Source: Holosporaceae bacterium (GTDB taxonomy: Bacteria > Pseudomonadota > Alphaproteobacteria > UBA7879 > UBA5542). From it: a DNA stretch of 64,000 bases. Of this stretch, positions 30,614-39,467 are shown in pieces; the stretch's first letter is position 1; every line of letters begins with the position of its first letter. The notes under the pieces are model-generated. The model did not search any database. It worked only from the letters and a program-made list of their open reading frames with translations, and was not told the DNA's origin. Position numbers and translations under genes: made by a program. The stretch is from NCBI GenBank assembly GCA_022646525.1, contig CP060261.1, forward strand, positions 62,001 to 126,000, written 5' to 3'.

Positions 30614-31041
30614 TTACTCCATCACCTCAAGGCCCATAGAGCGCGCAGAGCCCTTAATCATTTCTGCCGCTGCATCAATATCAATCGCATTAAGGTCTTC
30701 CATTTTTGCCTGAGCAATTTCTCTTACCTGAGCCATTGTCACTTTACCCGCAACATCACGACCTGGCATTTTCGATCCACTTTTAAGCTTTGCTGCTTTT
30801 TTAGATAAAAGCTAGCTGGCGGTGTTTTCGTAATAAACGTAAACGATTTATCTACAAATGCTGTGATACTGACAGGAATAGGAGTACCCGGCTCTACGCT
30901 TTGCGTGTGAGCATTGAACGCCTTACAGAATTCCATAATATTCAGACCGCGCTGACCCAGCGTTGGACCTACAGGCGGTGAAGGGTTTGCCTTACCCGCC
31001 GGAATGATCAGGTTAATATAACCTGAAATTTTCTTTGCCAT
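30614..31041 (-). CDS. rplK: Ribosomal protein L11, one indel
   Basis: L11 shapes the GTPase-associated centre and is needed for RelA activation in many bacteria. The N-terminal domain reads NLIIPAGKANPSPPVGPTLG with the thiostrepton-region prolines, then GLNIMEFCKAFNAHT. One missing base near 30808 breaks the frame after TPPASF. The restored C-terminal domain has SGSKMPGRDVAGKVTMAQV and ends GSARSMGLEVME at TAA 30614-30616. Confidence 0.95.
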
Positions 31042-31110
31042 TTTTTTTTCTCCTTTTACTTAAATTAAGAGCTCGTGGTGCAGCCTTGGCCAGGCCTCCC
31101 ACAACTAAAA

Positions 31111-31644
31111 TTAGACTTTTTCCACTTGGCCAAAGTCTAAGTCAACGGGCGTCGAGCGCCCGAAAATCAGAAACAGTTACCTTAAGGCGCGCTTTTTCTT
31201 GATCCACTTCTTCAACAAGACCATTAAACGACGCAAAGGACCATCACAAACACGTACCTGTTCACCCACTTCGTAGGATTCATGAGATGCTGCCGCAGGG
31301 CCTGCACCCTCTTCAACCTGGTTAAGCAACCTTTCGGCTTCGGCCTGGCTGATAGGCGAAGGACGACCTTTTGCTCCTAGAAACTTAGACACCTTAGAAG
31401 TACTGTTCACCAAGTACCAAGTTTCCTCATTCATTTCCATTTTAATCAAGACATAGCCCGGGAAGAATTTCTTCTCTGCCATAGTCTTTTTCCCACGACG
31501 CACTTCAAGAACTTCATGAGTTGGCACAAGTACTTCAGAAAATTTATCTTGAAGATTGCTCTCCTCAATCTTTTCACGGATTGCTTCAGCAACCTTTTTT
31601 TCTGATCCAGAATGAACGTTTATTACATACCAATGCTGAGCCAC
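31111..31644 (-). CDS. nusG: Transcription factor NusG, two indels
   Basis: NusG binds RNA polymerase through its NGN domain and S10 or Rho through its KOW domain. The N-terminal part starts MAQHWYVINVHSGSEKKVAE and has FPGYVLIKMEMNEETWYLV. A slip near 31235, just before the KOW motif (restored ASFNGLVEEVDQEKARLKV), and an extra G near 31170 truncate the raw reading. Restored, the protein ends DFGQVEKV with TAA at 31111-31113. It starts two bases after secE. Confidence 0.95.
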
Positions 31645-31646
31645 AA

Positions 31647-31838
31647 TTATGCTCCTAATCCTAAAACAAAATTCACAAGTCGCACCAAGACTTGATCAAC
31701 TAACAGAAAAAATCCAGCTGCCAGCATAACCAAAACAAAAACCATAATGCTCGTTACAACGACTTCTTTGCGCGTTGGCCATGTGATTTTAGACACTTCC
31801 CGCTTTACTTGCTGTACAAATTCTACTGGACTTAACAC
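31647..31838 (-). CDS. secE: Preprotein translocase subunit SecE
   Basis: A small single-span clamp around SecY. About 63 residues: the amphipathic surface helix FVQQVKREVSKITWPTRKEV with the family's TWPTRKE motif, then one membrane segment. GTG at 31836-31838, after GGAAGG, is the likely start. A longer frame runs upstream through tRNA-Trp and is rejected. Alphaproteobacterial SecE is usually this short form. Confidence 0.93.
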   Translation of the reverse strand: MLSPVEFVQQVKREVSKITWPTRKEVVVTSIMVFVLVMLAAGFFLLVDQVLVRLVNFVLGLGA

Positions 31839-31858
31839 TAATCCTTCCCTTTCATAAA

Positions 31859-31934
31859 TGGCAGGAGCGGAGGGGATCGAACCCACAACCTTCGGTTTTG
31901 GAGACCGACGCTCTACCAATTGAGCTACGCTCCT
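31859..31934 (-). tRNA. tRNA-Trp (CCA)
   Basis: A 76-base cloverleaf on the minus strand. The acceptor AGGAGCG pairs with CGCTCCT, the anticodon loop CTCCAAA gives CCA, the T-loop is GTTCGATC, the discriminator is G and CCA is encoded at 31859-31861. The tuf, tRNA-Trp, secE, nusG order is common in bacteria. Confidence 0.96.
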
Positions 31935-31991
31935 TCATAAACAAAATAGGGGCGATCGTCAAGAAAATCACCCTAAAAAGCCATTTTAGCC

Positions 31992-33181
31992 TTAAGCGAT
32001 AATTTTAGCGACGACGCCGGCACCGACCGTACGACCACCTTCACGAATCGCAAATCGAAGCCCTTCACTCATCGCAACAGGCGCTATCAACTCAACATCC
32101 ATCGTGATGTTGTCTCCAGGCATGACCATTTCTGTGCCTTCAGGCAACACAACTTGTCCTGTCACATCCGTTGTACGGAAGTAAAACTGTGGTCGATAGT
32201 TCGAGAAGAACGGCGTATGACGTCCCCCTCTTCCTTCGACAAAATATACGCTTCACACTTAAACTTCGTGTGGGGCTTCACGCTTCCAGGCTTACAAATA
32301 ACCTGCCCACGTTCCACATCTTCTCTCTTCGTCCCACGAAGAAGAAGTCCAACGTTGTCTCCAGCTTCACCGCTATCAAGCAACTTACGGAACATCTCTA
32401 CACCTGTGATAGTTGTCTTCTGTGTGTCGCGGAGTCCCACAATCTCACACTCTTCTCCAACCTTCACAACACCTGTTTCAATACGTCCCGTCACAACTGT
32501 TCCACGTCCTGAAATAGAGAACACATCCTCAACAGGCATCAAGAATGGCTTATCCACTTCTCTCTTCGGCTGTGGAATATAACGATCTACTTCTTCCATC
32601 AACTTCAAAACAGCGTTCTTACCAAGCTCTGGGCTCTTATCTTCCAATGCACACAATGCTGATCCACGCACCACAGGAATATCATCTCCAGGAAAGTCAT
32701 AGCTGCTCAACAACTCACGTACTTCCATCTCCACCAAGTCCAACAACTCAGGGTCATCCACCATGTCGCACTTGTTCAAGAATACACAAATTGCAGGTAC
32801 TCCCACCTGACGCGCCAATACAATGTGCTCTCTCGTCTGTGGCATCGGTCCATCGGCTGCGTTCACAACCAAGATCGCACCATCCATCTGCGCTGCACCC
32901 GTGATCATGTTCTTCACATAGTCTGCGTGCCCAGGACAGTCAACGTGCGCATAGTGTCGGTTCGCCGTCTCATACTCTACGTGTGCCGTTGAAATCGTAA
33001 TCCCACGCGCCTTCTCTTCCGGCGCCGCGTCAATCTGATCATACGCCTTAAACTCAGCCCCACCCTGCTCAGCCAATACTTTCGTAATCGCTGCCGTCAA
33101 CGACGTCTTCCCATGGTCAACGTGCCCAATCGTTCCTATATTACAATGCGGCTTCTTCCTCTCAAACTTCTGCTTTGCCAT
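31992..33181 (-). CDS. tuf: Elongation factor Tu, copy 2, one indel
   Basis: The same 396-residue EF-Tu as copy 1. The DNA matches copy 1 from about 20 bases before the start codon to the stop, with only two synonymous changes near the 3' end. The C-run at 32224-32228 has five Cs against six in copy 1, so the raw frame is cut after EEGD in the last domain. Restored, the stop is TAA 31992-31994. It lies after tRNA-Gly and before tRNA-Trp, the usual place of the second tuf. The near-identity points to gene conversion. Confidence 0.96.
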
Positions 33182-33298
33182 CTCTCTCTTCTCTTTCTTT
33201 TGTTATCTTTGTTAAAGCGCTTAAACGCCTTTACAGTAAAAATGTGCACTATTACGGCACTTGCTCAATGCACCATTGCCGAGTGCTCTGTGCGAAAA

Positions 33299-33372
33299 TG
33301 GAGCGGGTGATGGGGATCGAACCCACACAGCCAGCTTGGAAGGCTGGAACTCTACCATTGAGCTACACCCGC
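33299..33372 (-). tRNA. tRNA-Gly (TCC)
   Basis: A 74-base cloverleaf on the minus strand. The acceptor GCGGGTG pairs with CACCCGC, the anticodon loop CTTCCAA gives TCC, the discriminator is T and CCA is encoded at 33299-33301. It lies 10 bases from tRNA-Tyr and about 120 bases before tuf copy 2; the spacer between holds no gene. Confidence 0.96.
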
Positions 33373-33382
33373 ACAATCAGGG

Positions 33383-33468
33383 TGGTGGAGGGAGTAGGAT
33401 TTGAACCTACGTACGTATACACGGGCAGATTTACAGTCTGCTGCCTTTAACCACTCGGCCATCCCTCC
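33383..33468 (-). tRNA. tRNA-Tyr (GTA)
   Basis: An 86-base class II tRNA with a long variable arm (CCGTGTATACGTACG region). The acceptor GGAGGGA pairs with TCCCTCC, the anticodon loop CTGTAAA gives GTA, the discriminator is A and CCA is encoded at 33383-33385. It is the first gene after the promoter at 33532-33560. Confidence 0.96.
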
Positions 33469-33531
33469 GGACAAATAAGACGTAAGGCAAATCAGACAAA
33501 TCACCTCGTACACTTATTCCACTCTTAATCG

Positions 33532-33560
33532 GGAATAGGATATTTGGAAAAAAATGTCAA
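33532..33560 (-). promoter_or_regulatory. Promoter of the tRNA-Tyr/tRNA-Gly/tuf/secE-nusG unit
   Basis: On the minus strand a perfect TTGACA (33555-33560) is followed after 17 bases by TATTCC (33532-33537), about 65 bases before the tRNA-Tyr 5' end. No other promoter-like pair is as good upstream, so it probably drives the beginning of the whole cluster. Confidence 0.75.
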
Positions 33561-33576
33561 CCGAAAACCCAGTAAT

Positions 33577-34719
33577 TTATTTCTTAAAAAAGCCTAAAAC
33601 ACCATCAATTATTTGGTTTTGAACAGACTCTCTTAAATAACCATGAATCGGCAAACTAATGACGGTATCCGAAAGCTGGTCTGTATTTTTCAAATGCCGA
33701 TCTAAAAGACCATGACGATAAACACGTTGCACATGCAAAGGGCATTTATAGTAAACTGCTGTCGGAATACCAAGACTTGTCAAATGATCCTGCAGTGCAT
33801 CCCGATGTTTTGCATGCTTCACACGCATAGTATACTGTGCCCAAACCGAGGTTCGCTGCTCTGCAATGCGGGGTACATGAACTACTTTTTTCAAAAGCAT
33901 TGTTATAGATATCAGCACTTTTTGACGACTTTCAATTTCAGTAGGAAATATTTTAATTTTTCAAGCAAGATAGCAGCTTGAATTGTATCAAGGCGCCCCC
34001 GTCAACCCCAAACTTTCAACGGATGCTGGATTAACCCCATGACCATGCACACGAATGTTTTCAAGCCGTCTTTTTAATTTATCATCATGTACAAAAATAG
34101 CGCCACCATCCCCATATGCACCCAGAGGCTTAGCTGGGAAAAAGCTTGTCGTCGCGGCAAGCCCAAAGCACAACGTTGACTTCCCCTTATAAAGTGCCCC
34201 ACAACTTTGCGCCGCATCACTGATAACCCACATATTGTGACACTTTGCAACAGCTGCAATGGCATCATGATCCGCCGGCTGGCCAAACAAGTCTACAGAA
34301 ATGATTCCCGCTAATTTTAATTCTTTTTCCTGTGCTGCCTTGATCGCTTTTTTCAAGTCAGCGGCATCCATGTTAAAGGTATCTACGTCTACATCTACAA
34401 AAACAGGGGTCGCCCCACGCAAAGCCACAACTTCTGCGGTGGCAATATAAGTAAACGCCGGTACAAACACGGCATCACCAGGGCCAATATCTAAATCAAT
34501 CAACAGCATCGTCAATGCGTCTGTACCGTTTGAACAGGCCAAAACATGCTTTACGCCTGTAAAGTTTGATAAATCCTGCTCAAACTCTGTACACTCAGGG
34601 CCAAAACCATACCGACCATGATCAAGCACTTTCTGAATCGCCCGATCAACCTGCGGGCGAATAACGCGCTGCTGTGCTTTTAAATCAATAAAGGGAATGG
34701 GGGTATGTGATTTTGTCAA
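33577..34719 (-). CDS. DegT/DnrJ/EryC1/StrS sugar aminotransferase, frameshifted
   Basis: A PLP-dependent nucleotide-sugar aminotransferase of about 380 residues. It starts TTG at 34717-34719 as MTKSHTPIPFIDLKAQQRVI. Conserved parts are GRYGFGPECTEFEQDL, the cofactor-binding CSNGTDALTM, GATPVFVDVDVDTFNMD, the PLP-ring aspartate at residue 168 (VISDAAQS) and the Schiff-base lysine at residue 197 (FFPAKPLGAYGDGG). Slips near 34000, 33960 and 33915 separate the C-terminal part ending SLPIHGYLRESVQNQII. The sequence is close to the WbpE/WlbC type acting on 3-oxo-glucuronate sugars. No other sugar genes adjoin it; a second aminotransferase of the fold is at 61131. It may be a pseudogene. Confidence 0.8.
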
Positions 34720-34743
34720 AATTGTTCTCTTTCATTTTTGCCC

Positions 34744-34820
34744 TGGCGCGTCCGAGAGGATTCGAACCTCTGACCTTTGCCTCCGGAGGGCAACGCTCTA
34801 TCCAGCTGAGCTACGGACGC
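34744..34820 (-). tRNA. tRNA-Arg (CCG)
   Basis: A 77-base cloverleaf on the minus strand. The acceptor GCGTCCG pairs with CGGACGC, the anticodon loop CTCCGGA gives CCG, the discriminator is G and CCA is encoded at 34744-34746. It stands alone. The following 170 bases (34821-34989) are AT-rich and show no gene. Confidence 0.95.
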
Positions 34821-34989
34821 CCAATCTGTTACTTAAACATATAGCAAAAATAGGGCTCATTTATGAGACGAATTCTGACAATTAATGTTTCAAATTGTGA
34901 ATCAGTTACGCTGTAAACTATGAAACTTATAAAATTATGTAAACACAAAAATTTTAAATCATACAACCAAATGCTATAACTACAGAGTA

Positions 34990-35465
34990 ATGCAAATGAT
35001 TTCAAAAAACAATTGTCACTGTGTTTGGCCTGGGCCTTTCCCCTAAAGCACCTGGCACCGCAGGCTCACTGGGCGCCGTCTTACTGTGGATACTTGCCCA
35101 TTATCTTTGGGCTACGCCCAATACCTCATATGCTTTGATTGGGGCTGCCTTTATTTTAAGCGTTATTTTTTGTGCCCTTATATCTAAAGCACACAAAAAA
35201 AAAAGACCCTAAAGAGGTTGTGATTGATGAAGCTTTGGGGCAGTGGATCGCCCTTATTGGCGCAGGGACTAATCCTCTCCTCATCCTGCTTGCATTTCTT
35301 TTATTCCGGTTCTTTGATATTTTGAAGCCATGGCCAATTTGCAAAATTGATGCCCTTGGTGGCAGTCAGTTGAAAACACGATCAGCGTTATTTTTTGATG
35401 ACGTGGTCGCAGGACTATGTGCGAGTGGAATAATACTATTTATTCTTAAAAACTTTATAGGATAA
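34990..35465 (+). CDS. pgpA: Phosphatidylglycerophosphatase A, two indels
   Basis: Removes phosphate from phosphatidylglycerophosphate at the inner membrane, the last step of phosphatidylglycerol synthesis. ATG at 34990 gives MQMISKTIVTVFGLGLSPKA once one extra A near 35009 is removed. PGTAGSLGAVL and, after a second slip in the A-run near 35200, VVIDEALGQWIAL follow. The metal-binding block FFDDVVAGL near the end and several membrane segments match the family. It is the only rightward gene between two leftward blocks and ends tail to tail with the DedA gene. Confidence 0.85.
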
Positions 35466-36128
35466 GAACAAGCCTATTTTTTTGCGTTTTTCTTTAATAT
35501 ATCTACGATATTTAATAACACCGCCAATAGTTAGAATAATAAATACAAGGCCGGCACCTAAATACACCTTATACTTATCAAAGTCTGCGATAATTACATC
35601 CAGCGCCATGGCAAAGTATACCCCAAGTAAGCCACAACAACGGCCCAAATTAAAGCCGACACAGAAACAAGCAATGCATAGCGCTTCCATTCAATACGGC
35701 TATTACCACACAATAATGGGGTTACTGTCCGCAACCCATAAACGAAGCGGAAACTCATAATAAAAAGGTTGTCATATTTATGAATAAGATCACTTACCTT
35801 TGAAATACGCTTATGCCAAGAGGGGGAAAAAGTTTAAAAGACGCTTTCCAAAGGTGCGTCCGATAAAAATAGCAGGTTATCGTGAAATAGTGCCCCAAAA
35901 ACGAAATAAGCATCACCATATGTACATTCATATACCCATGAAATGCCGCACCACCAGCCAGAAGAAGCACCATCTCCCCTTCTAGTAAAGCGCCTAAGAT
36001 AACAATCCAGTATTTATATTTATGAAGAAGGTTTAACCAGAATTGGCTGTCTGCCAGCGACTTAAGCAAGAGCAATATATGATCTACATACGCCCAAAGA
36101 ATTGATCCAATGTCAGAAGCCCACCCAT
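35436..36128 (-). CDS. DedA-family membrane protein, frameshifted
   Basis: An inner-membrane protein of the DedA/VTT family, thought to move or flip phospholipid carriers and to support membrane potential. I choose ATG 36126-36128, which has AAGGA six bases upstream; adding one G to the GGG after LDQFF joins it to the main frame (YVDHILLLLKSLADSQF). Segments GALLEGEMVLLLAGGAAFHG, the conserved RFVYGLRTVTPLLCG with its arginine and proline, and two C-terminal spans are present. Another slip near 35840-35880 and one near 35690 break the raw frame. It begins 12 bases after gapR and overlaps the pgpA 3' end on the other strand. Confidence 0.75.
35457..35484 (+). terminator. Possible terminator after pgpA
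   Basis: ATAGG (35457-35461) can pair with CCTAT (35473-35477) across an 11-base loop and is followed by TTTTTTT on the plus strand. The stem is short, and it overlaps the convergent DedA gene end. Confidence 0.3.
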
Positions 36129-36140
36129 ATAAATTCCTTA

Positions 36141-36453
36141 TTAGGCGCGCTCTAACATGTCCTCTGTTTTTTTCTGCAGCATCTTCTGATGTTGCAGGCG
36201 TTCCACCTGGAAGCATGCCCAGCGCATTTAGATATAAATCTAACATCTCTTCTTGGGCTTGGCGATCATCAAAGTCTATTTTTCTGATTTTCACAACAGA
36301 GCGGAGTGTTTTTACGTCATACCCATTCGCACGCGCCTCCGCATAAACTTCTTTAATGTCAGATGCTAAACCTGCTTTTTCTTCTTCAAGGCGCTCAATG
36401 CGCTCGATAATGGTTTTTAACTGCTCTTTAGAAACACCGCCAACGTACGACAT
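36141..36453 (-). CDS. gapR: GapR / DUF2312 nucleoid protein, one indel
   Basis: GapR binds overtwisted AT-rich DNA ahead of replication and transcription and is an alphaproteobacterial hallmark. The start at 36451-36453 gives MSYVGGVSKEQLKTIIERIE, the coiled-coil tetramerisation helix. EVYAEARANGYDVKTLRSVV is the signature DNA-binding region and KIRKIDFDDRQAQEEMLDLY follows. An extra A in the run at 36171-36177 reads through into the DedA gene; removing it gives an end DMLERA followed by tandem stop codons. The product is about 103 residues, slightly longer than the usual 80-90. Confidence 0.9.
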
Positions 36454-36569
36454 AAATTTACCAATCCTTTTTTGGAAAAGTAAGTTCTTTAGCATTCTAT
36501 TGTCAAGAAAATGTATGTACTAATGTATATATTATGAAATGAAAAGATGTAGAAGTTTTCTAAAAGACT

Positions 36570-37865
36570 TTACTCTTCTTCCTCCCCTCCATCTTCTTCA
36601 TCGCTACTTAACTCTCCGCCCACATACTCTTCTTTCCAGCGATCAATGTATTCAACTTTGTCAGGCGACAAATGTGTTCCCAAGTTACCCTCTTCTTTAC
36701 TACCACCATATGTGTGAATACCAACAATCACAAACTCCCCAGGCGCAACCTCTTTTAGAACGGGCGCGCCGCTTTGGCCACCATAAGTGTCTAAGAAATA
36801 GTAAATATGACCACCGATCACTTTATTTACGAGGCCACTCATGTGATACATGTCTTGGCCAGTCAACTGTTTAAATTTGGGGCGCCCTTCTGCCTCAGCC
36901 TCTTCATGAATAAGTGCCGGATACCCCACCACATGCAATAATTTTCCTACTAGGTCATCATCAGAAAAAACTTGATAAGGAAGGTATCCAACTTTTGCGC
37001 CTATAGGCTGATCAATAACAATAAGGCCAAGATCACACCCCTTATATTCCTCTTCGCTACCTAATACATATCCTGGGTGCACCACAAACGTTACTGCCTC
37101 TGCCGCATGTGGGATATCTTCACCTGCACGACCAGGGTAAACCCGCACAACAGATGGCCCCGTTTTATAGGCTCGATAAAACAAGTTATGTGCGGCCGTA
37201 AGCACATGATATTCATCTATCATGACACCGCTGCCAACATACGTACGCACCACTTCACCTTTATCATCCAAAAGATCCATCTCAAGCTTCACAACTTTGG
37301 GGTAAAAAGAATCTATTGGATTTTCAATATGTTTATATTTTGCCCCAATAACGAAACTTTCCTCAACATGTTCACCGCCTCTGATAACATGAACCTGCTC
37401 TCGACTTACGTTATCACGCGCTGGTGCTGACATTTTAGGGGTCGCTATTGCAAGCTTGTCAGGGGCAGAAATAGCCCTACGCCTGCCACGCTTACTGCCC
37501 CCCGCACTAAAGAAAAAGCCCATGACACCTCGATCATCATAGGCCTCTGCCAGTCTTTGACCTGAGGCTACATCATCTGATAAAAGCTCAGCGACACGCC
37601 CATCTTTAGGCTTCACCGTTTTTAGTTTTTTTGAATGATGTTGCGCCCGAAAAGAAGCCGCGTGCTGAGTAATCTCTACAGGCTTGTTACGTTCTAAGAA
37701 AATCTGCGGGTCTACTGCGTGCTGACCACGATCACTTCGGTAAAAAAGCCCAAGAATAGGGTCTTCCGTAAGCCCATGCTCTTCGCGAGAGGCTGAAATT
37801 CCATTATATAAAATAGATAAAAAACAAATAAAAAAAAGTAAAAACTTATATACTTTTTTAAACAA
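36570..37865 (-). CDS. Secreted trypsin/V8-like serine protease with acidic tail
   Basis: An intact 431-residue exported protease. The start is TTG 37863-37865 behind GGGGAAGGGG. A hydrophobic signal peptide covers residues 5-24, ending near NGISA. Residues 25-185 are a long charged region without recognisable fold, containing an Arg-rich patch (KRGRRR) that could be a processing site. The catalytic domain follows, with His226 (HVLTAAHN), Asp278 (GCDLGLIVID) and Ser365 (YGGQSGAPV), as in the glutamyl endopeptidase/V8 group. The last residues are SSDEEDGGEEEE, strongly acidic. It has its own promoter. Role unknown; a secreted factor acting on host or envelope proteins is an inference only. Confidence 0.85.
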   Translation of the reverse strand: MFKKVYKFLLFFICFLSILYNGISASREEHGLTEDPILGLFYRSDRGQHAVDPQIFLERNKPVEITQHAASFRAQHHSKKLKTVKPKDGRVAELLSDDVASGQRLAEAYDDRGVMGFFFSAGGSKRGRRRAISAPDKLAIATPKMSAPARDNVSREQVHVIRGGEHVEESFVIGAKYKHIENPIDSFYPKVVKLEMDLLDDKGEVVRTYVGSGVMIDEYHVLTAAHNLFYRAYKTGPSVVRVYPGRAGEDIPHAAEAVTFVVHPGYVLGSEEEYKGCDLGLIVIDQPIGAKVGYLPYQVFSDDDLVGKLLHVVGYPALIHEEAEAEGRPKFKQLTGQDMYHMSGLVNKVIGGHIYYFLDTYGGQSGAPVLKEVAPGEFVIVGIHTYGGSKEEGNLGTHLSPDKVEYIDRWKEEYVGGELSSDEEDGGEEEE

Positions 37866-37910
37866 GCCCCTTCCCCAAAATATTATTTAATTAATTAACT
37901 TATTTATTTA

Positions 37911-37940
37911 ATGATATTTTATTGATTTTTACTTAGTCAA
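37911..37940 (-). promoter_or_regulatory. Putative promoter of the serine protease gene
   Basis: On the minus strand TTGACT (37935-37940) precedes TATCAT (37911-37916) by 18 bases, about 50 bases before the TTG start. The surroundings at 37866-38040 are very AT-rich, so chance matches are easy and confidence is modest. Confidence 0.4.
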
Positions 37941-38045
37941 TAAGTATTTGATAATTATGATTTAAATAAAAAATATAAGAAAAATAATTGACAGAAGAAG
38001 GCATGGCCAGAAGAGACCCTAAAAAAACAGCCTAGAAAATTTTAG

Positions 38046-38375
38046 CTACTCTGAGTCCGAAGAGCTATTCGAACCAGAAGAGGAACCCGTCGAAGAAGAA
38101 CGATCCCGAATCTCTGGATCAAGGTTTATTTTTTTTCTTTTTGGGTTTTGCCACAAACCCTAAAGCGTCTTTTGAGAAAGGCGTTCCCGGAAAGCATCAG
38201 AGCGAGATGAGCCGCGATAATATACACCCATATGATCCTCTTCAAAGCCATTACCATAAAATCTACCACGATGGTCTCTTTCGTCTTCAGTAGCCATGCG
38301 CATCGTAGATGTTGCCGCACACACTAATCCAGGTAAACACAGATAAAGGGCAAATTTTATAAGACTATTTTTCAT
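38046..38375 (-). CDS. Small secreted protein with Ser-rich acidic tail, frameshifted
   Basis: I do not recognise this gene. ATG at 38373-38375 follows a strong AGGAGG site. Residues 1-20 (MKNSLIKFALYLCLPGLVCA) are a signal peptide with a cysteine near the cleavage point, which hints at a possible lipoprotein without a clear lipobox. A charged, glycine- and arginine-rich middle (EERDHRGRFYGNGF-like, MGVYYRGSSRSDAF) is followed, after slips near 38160 and in the A/T runs near 38130, by a lysine patch and a tail STGSSSGSNSSSDSE ending at TAG 38046-38048. About 108 residues. The tail resembles in style the acidic end of the neighbouring protease, and the two may be functionally linked. Confidence 0.6.
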
Positions 38376-38453
38376 AGTTCCTCCTAATGTTTTGTTATTA
38401 CTTGCGTCTGATTTTAACACAATGCTTTAGGAAAAACAAAAATAGTTCATATT

Positions 38454-39443
38454 TTACTGATGGTTGATAAATTTTAACAAAAGGTTTAATAACGGCGAAA
38501 TATCGCTTTTCTTTTGACTTGTAATTGCAAACACTTTTTCAGAAGAAAATGACCCAATTGCCTTTATTTTCTCATCACATACCGTCGTGTCGACCAAGTC
38601 TTTTTTAGTCAGTACAATAATTTCGGGCTTTTCAGACAGCCCCTTTCCGTACGACTCAATTTCTTTGCGAATAAGACGGTAATCGTTTTCAACACTTTCA
38701 CCGCTGATATCAATCATATGCAACAAAACATGGCAGCGCTCAGCATGGCCCAAAAAGCGCGTCCCAAGCCCTACACCTTCGTGAGCGCCCTCGATCAGAC
38801 CAGGCAAATCTGCCAAAACAAACTCTTGGCCTTGTGCATAAGCAACCCCTAGCTGTGGATGCAGTGTTGTAAAGGGATAGTCTGCAATTTTTGGCCGTGC
38901 TGCTGTCACAGTGTGCAAAAATGTAGACTTGCCTGCATTTGGCAGCCCAACAAGCCCCACATCGGCAATAAGTTTTAATCTAAGCCATGCCCAAAGCTCT
39001 TCGCCTGATAACCCTTCATTTGCATGACGCGGCGCCTGATTTGTTGATGATTTGAAATAGGCATTTCCAAAGCCGCCATTGCCGCCGCGGGCAATCAAAA
39101 AACGTTTTCCTGAAACATCCATGTCAGCAATAAGAGTTTCCTTATCTTCGGCAAAAATTTGCGTTCCAACAGGCACCTGAATTTCGATCGGTGCGCCCCC
39201 TTTTCCTGAACGATTGCGGCCCTTGCCGCCTTCGCCTCGCTCGGCTTTAAAATGTTGTTGATACCGGAAATCAATCAAAGTATTCAAATTATCAACAGCC
39301 AAGAAAAAAATATCGCCGCCTCGGCCCCCATCGCCCCCATCAGGGCCCCCAAACTCAACAAATTTTTCACGCCTAAAACTCACGGATCCATTGCCGCCCG
39401 CGCCGGCTTTTATATATATCTTTGCTTCATCAAGAAATTTCAT
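38454..39443 (-). CDS. obgE: GTPase Obg/CgtA
   Basis: A ribosome-associated GTPase involved in 50S assembly and stress response. The intact 329-residue product has the glycine-rich Obg fold at residues 1-158 (MKFLDEAKIYIKAGAGGNGS), the P-loop GLPNAGKSTF at residues 166-175, switch motifs DYPFTTLHPQLG and DLPGLIEGAHEGVGLG, and the base-recognition TKKDLVD. It lacks a long C-terminal extension. In many bacteria obg follows rplU-rpmA, which are not here; here it ends a run from obg's upstream hypothetical and xerD. Confidence 0.97.
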   Translation of the reverse strand: MKFLDEAKIYIKAGAGGNGSVSFRREKFVEFGGPDGGDGGRGGDIFFLAVDNLNTLIDFRYQQHFKAERGEGGKGRNRSGKGGAPIEIQVPVGTQIFAEDKETLIADMDVSGKRFLIARGGNGGFGNAYFKSSTNQAPRHANEGLSGEELWAWLRLKLIADVGLVGLPNAGKSTFLHTVTAARPKIADYPFTTLHPQLGVAYAQGQEFVLADLPGLIEGAHEGVGLGTRFLGHAERCHVLLHMIDISGESVENDYRLIRKEIESYGKGLSEKPEIIVLTKKDLVDTTVCDEKIKAIGSFSSEKVFAITSQKKSDISPLLNLLLKFINHQ

Positions 39444-39467
39444 TGAATAGAATCCAAGTATCTAAAA

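Noticed and set aside
31838..31919. Long N-terminal extension of SecE
   Set aside because: The extension would translate through the mature tRNA-Trp gene; a GTG with GGAAGG upstream gives the normal short SecE.
33182..33298. Small gene between tRNA-Gly and tuf copy 2
   Set aside because: An open frame there runs through the tRNA gene and has no ribosome-binding site or recognisable sequence; the spacer is read as leader.
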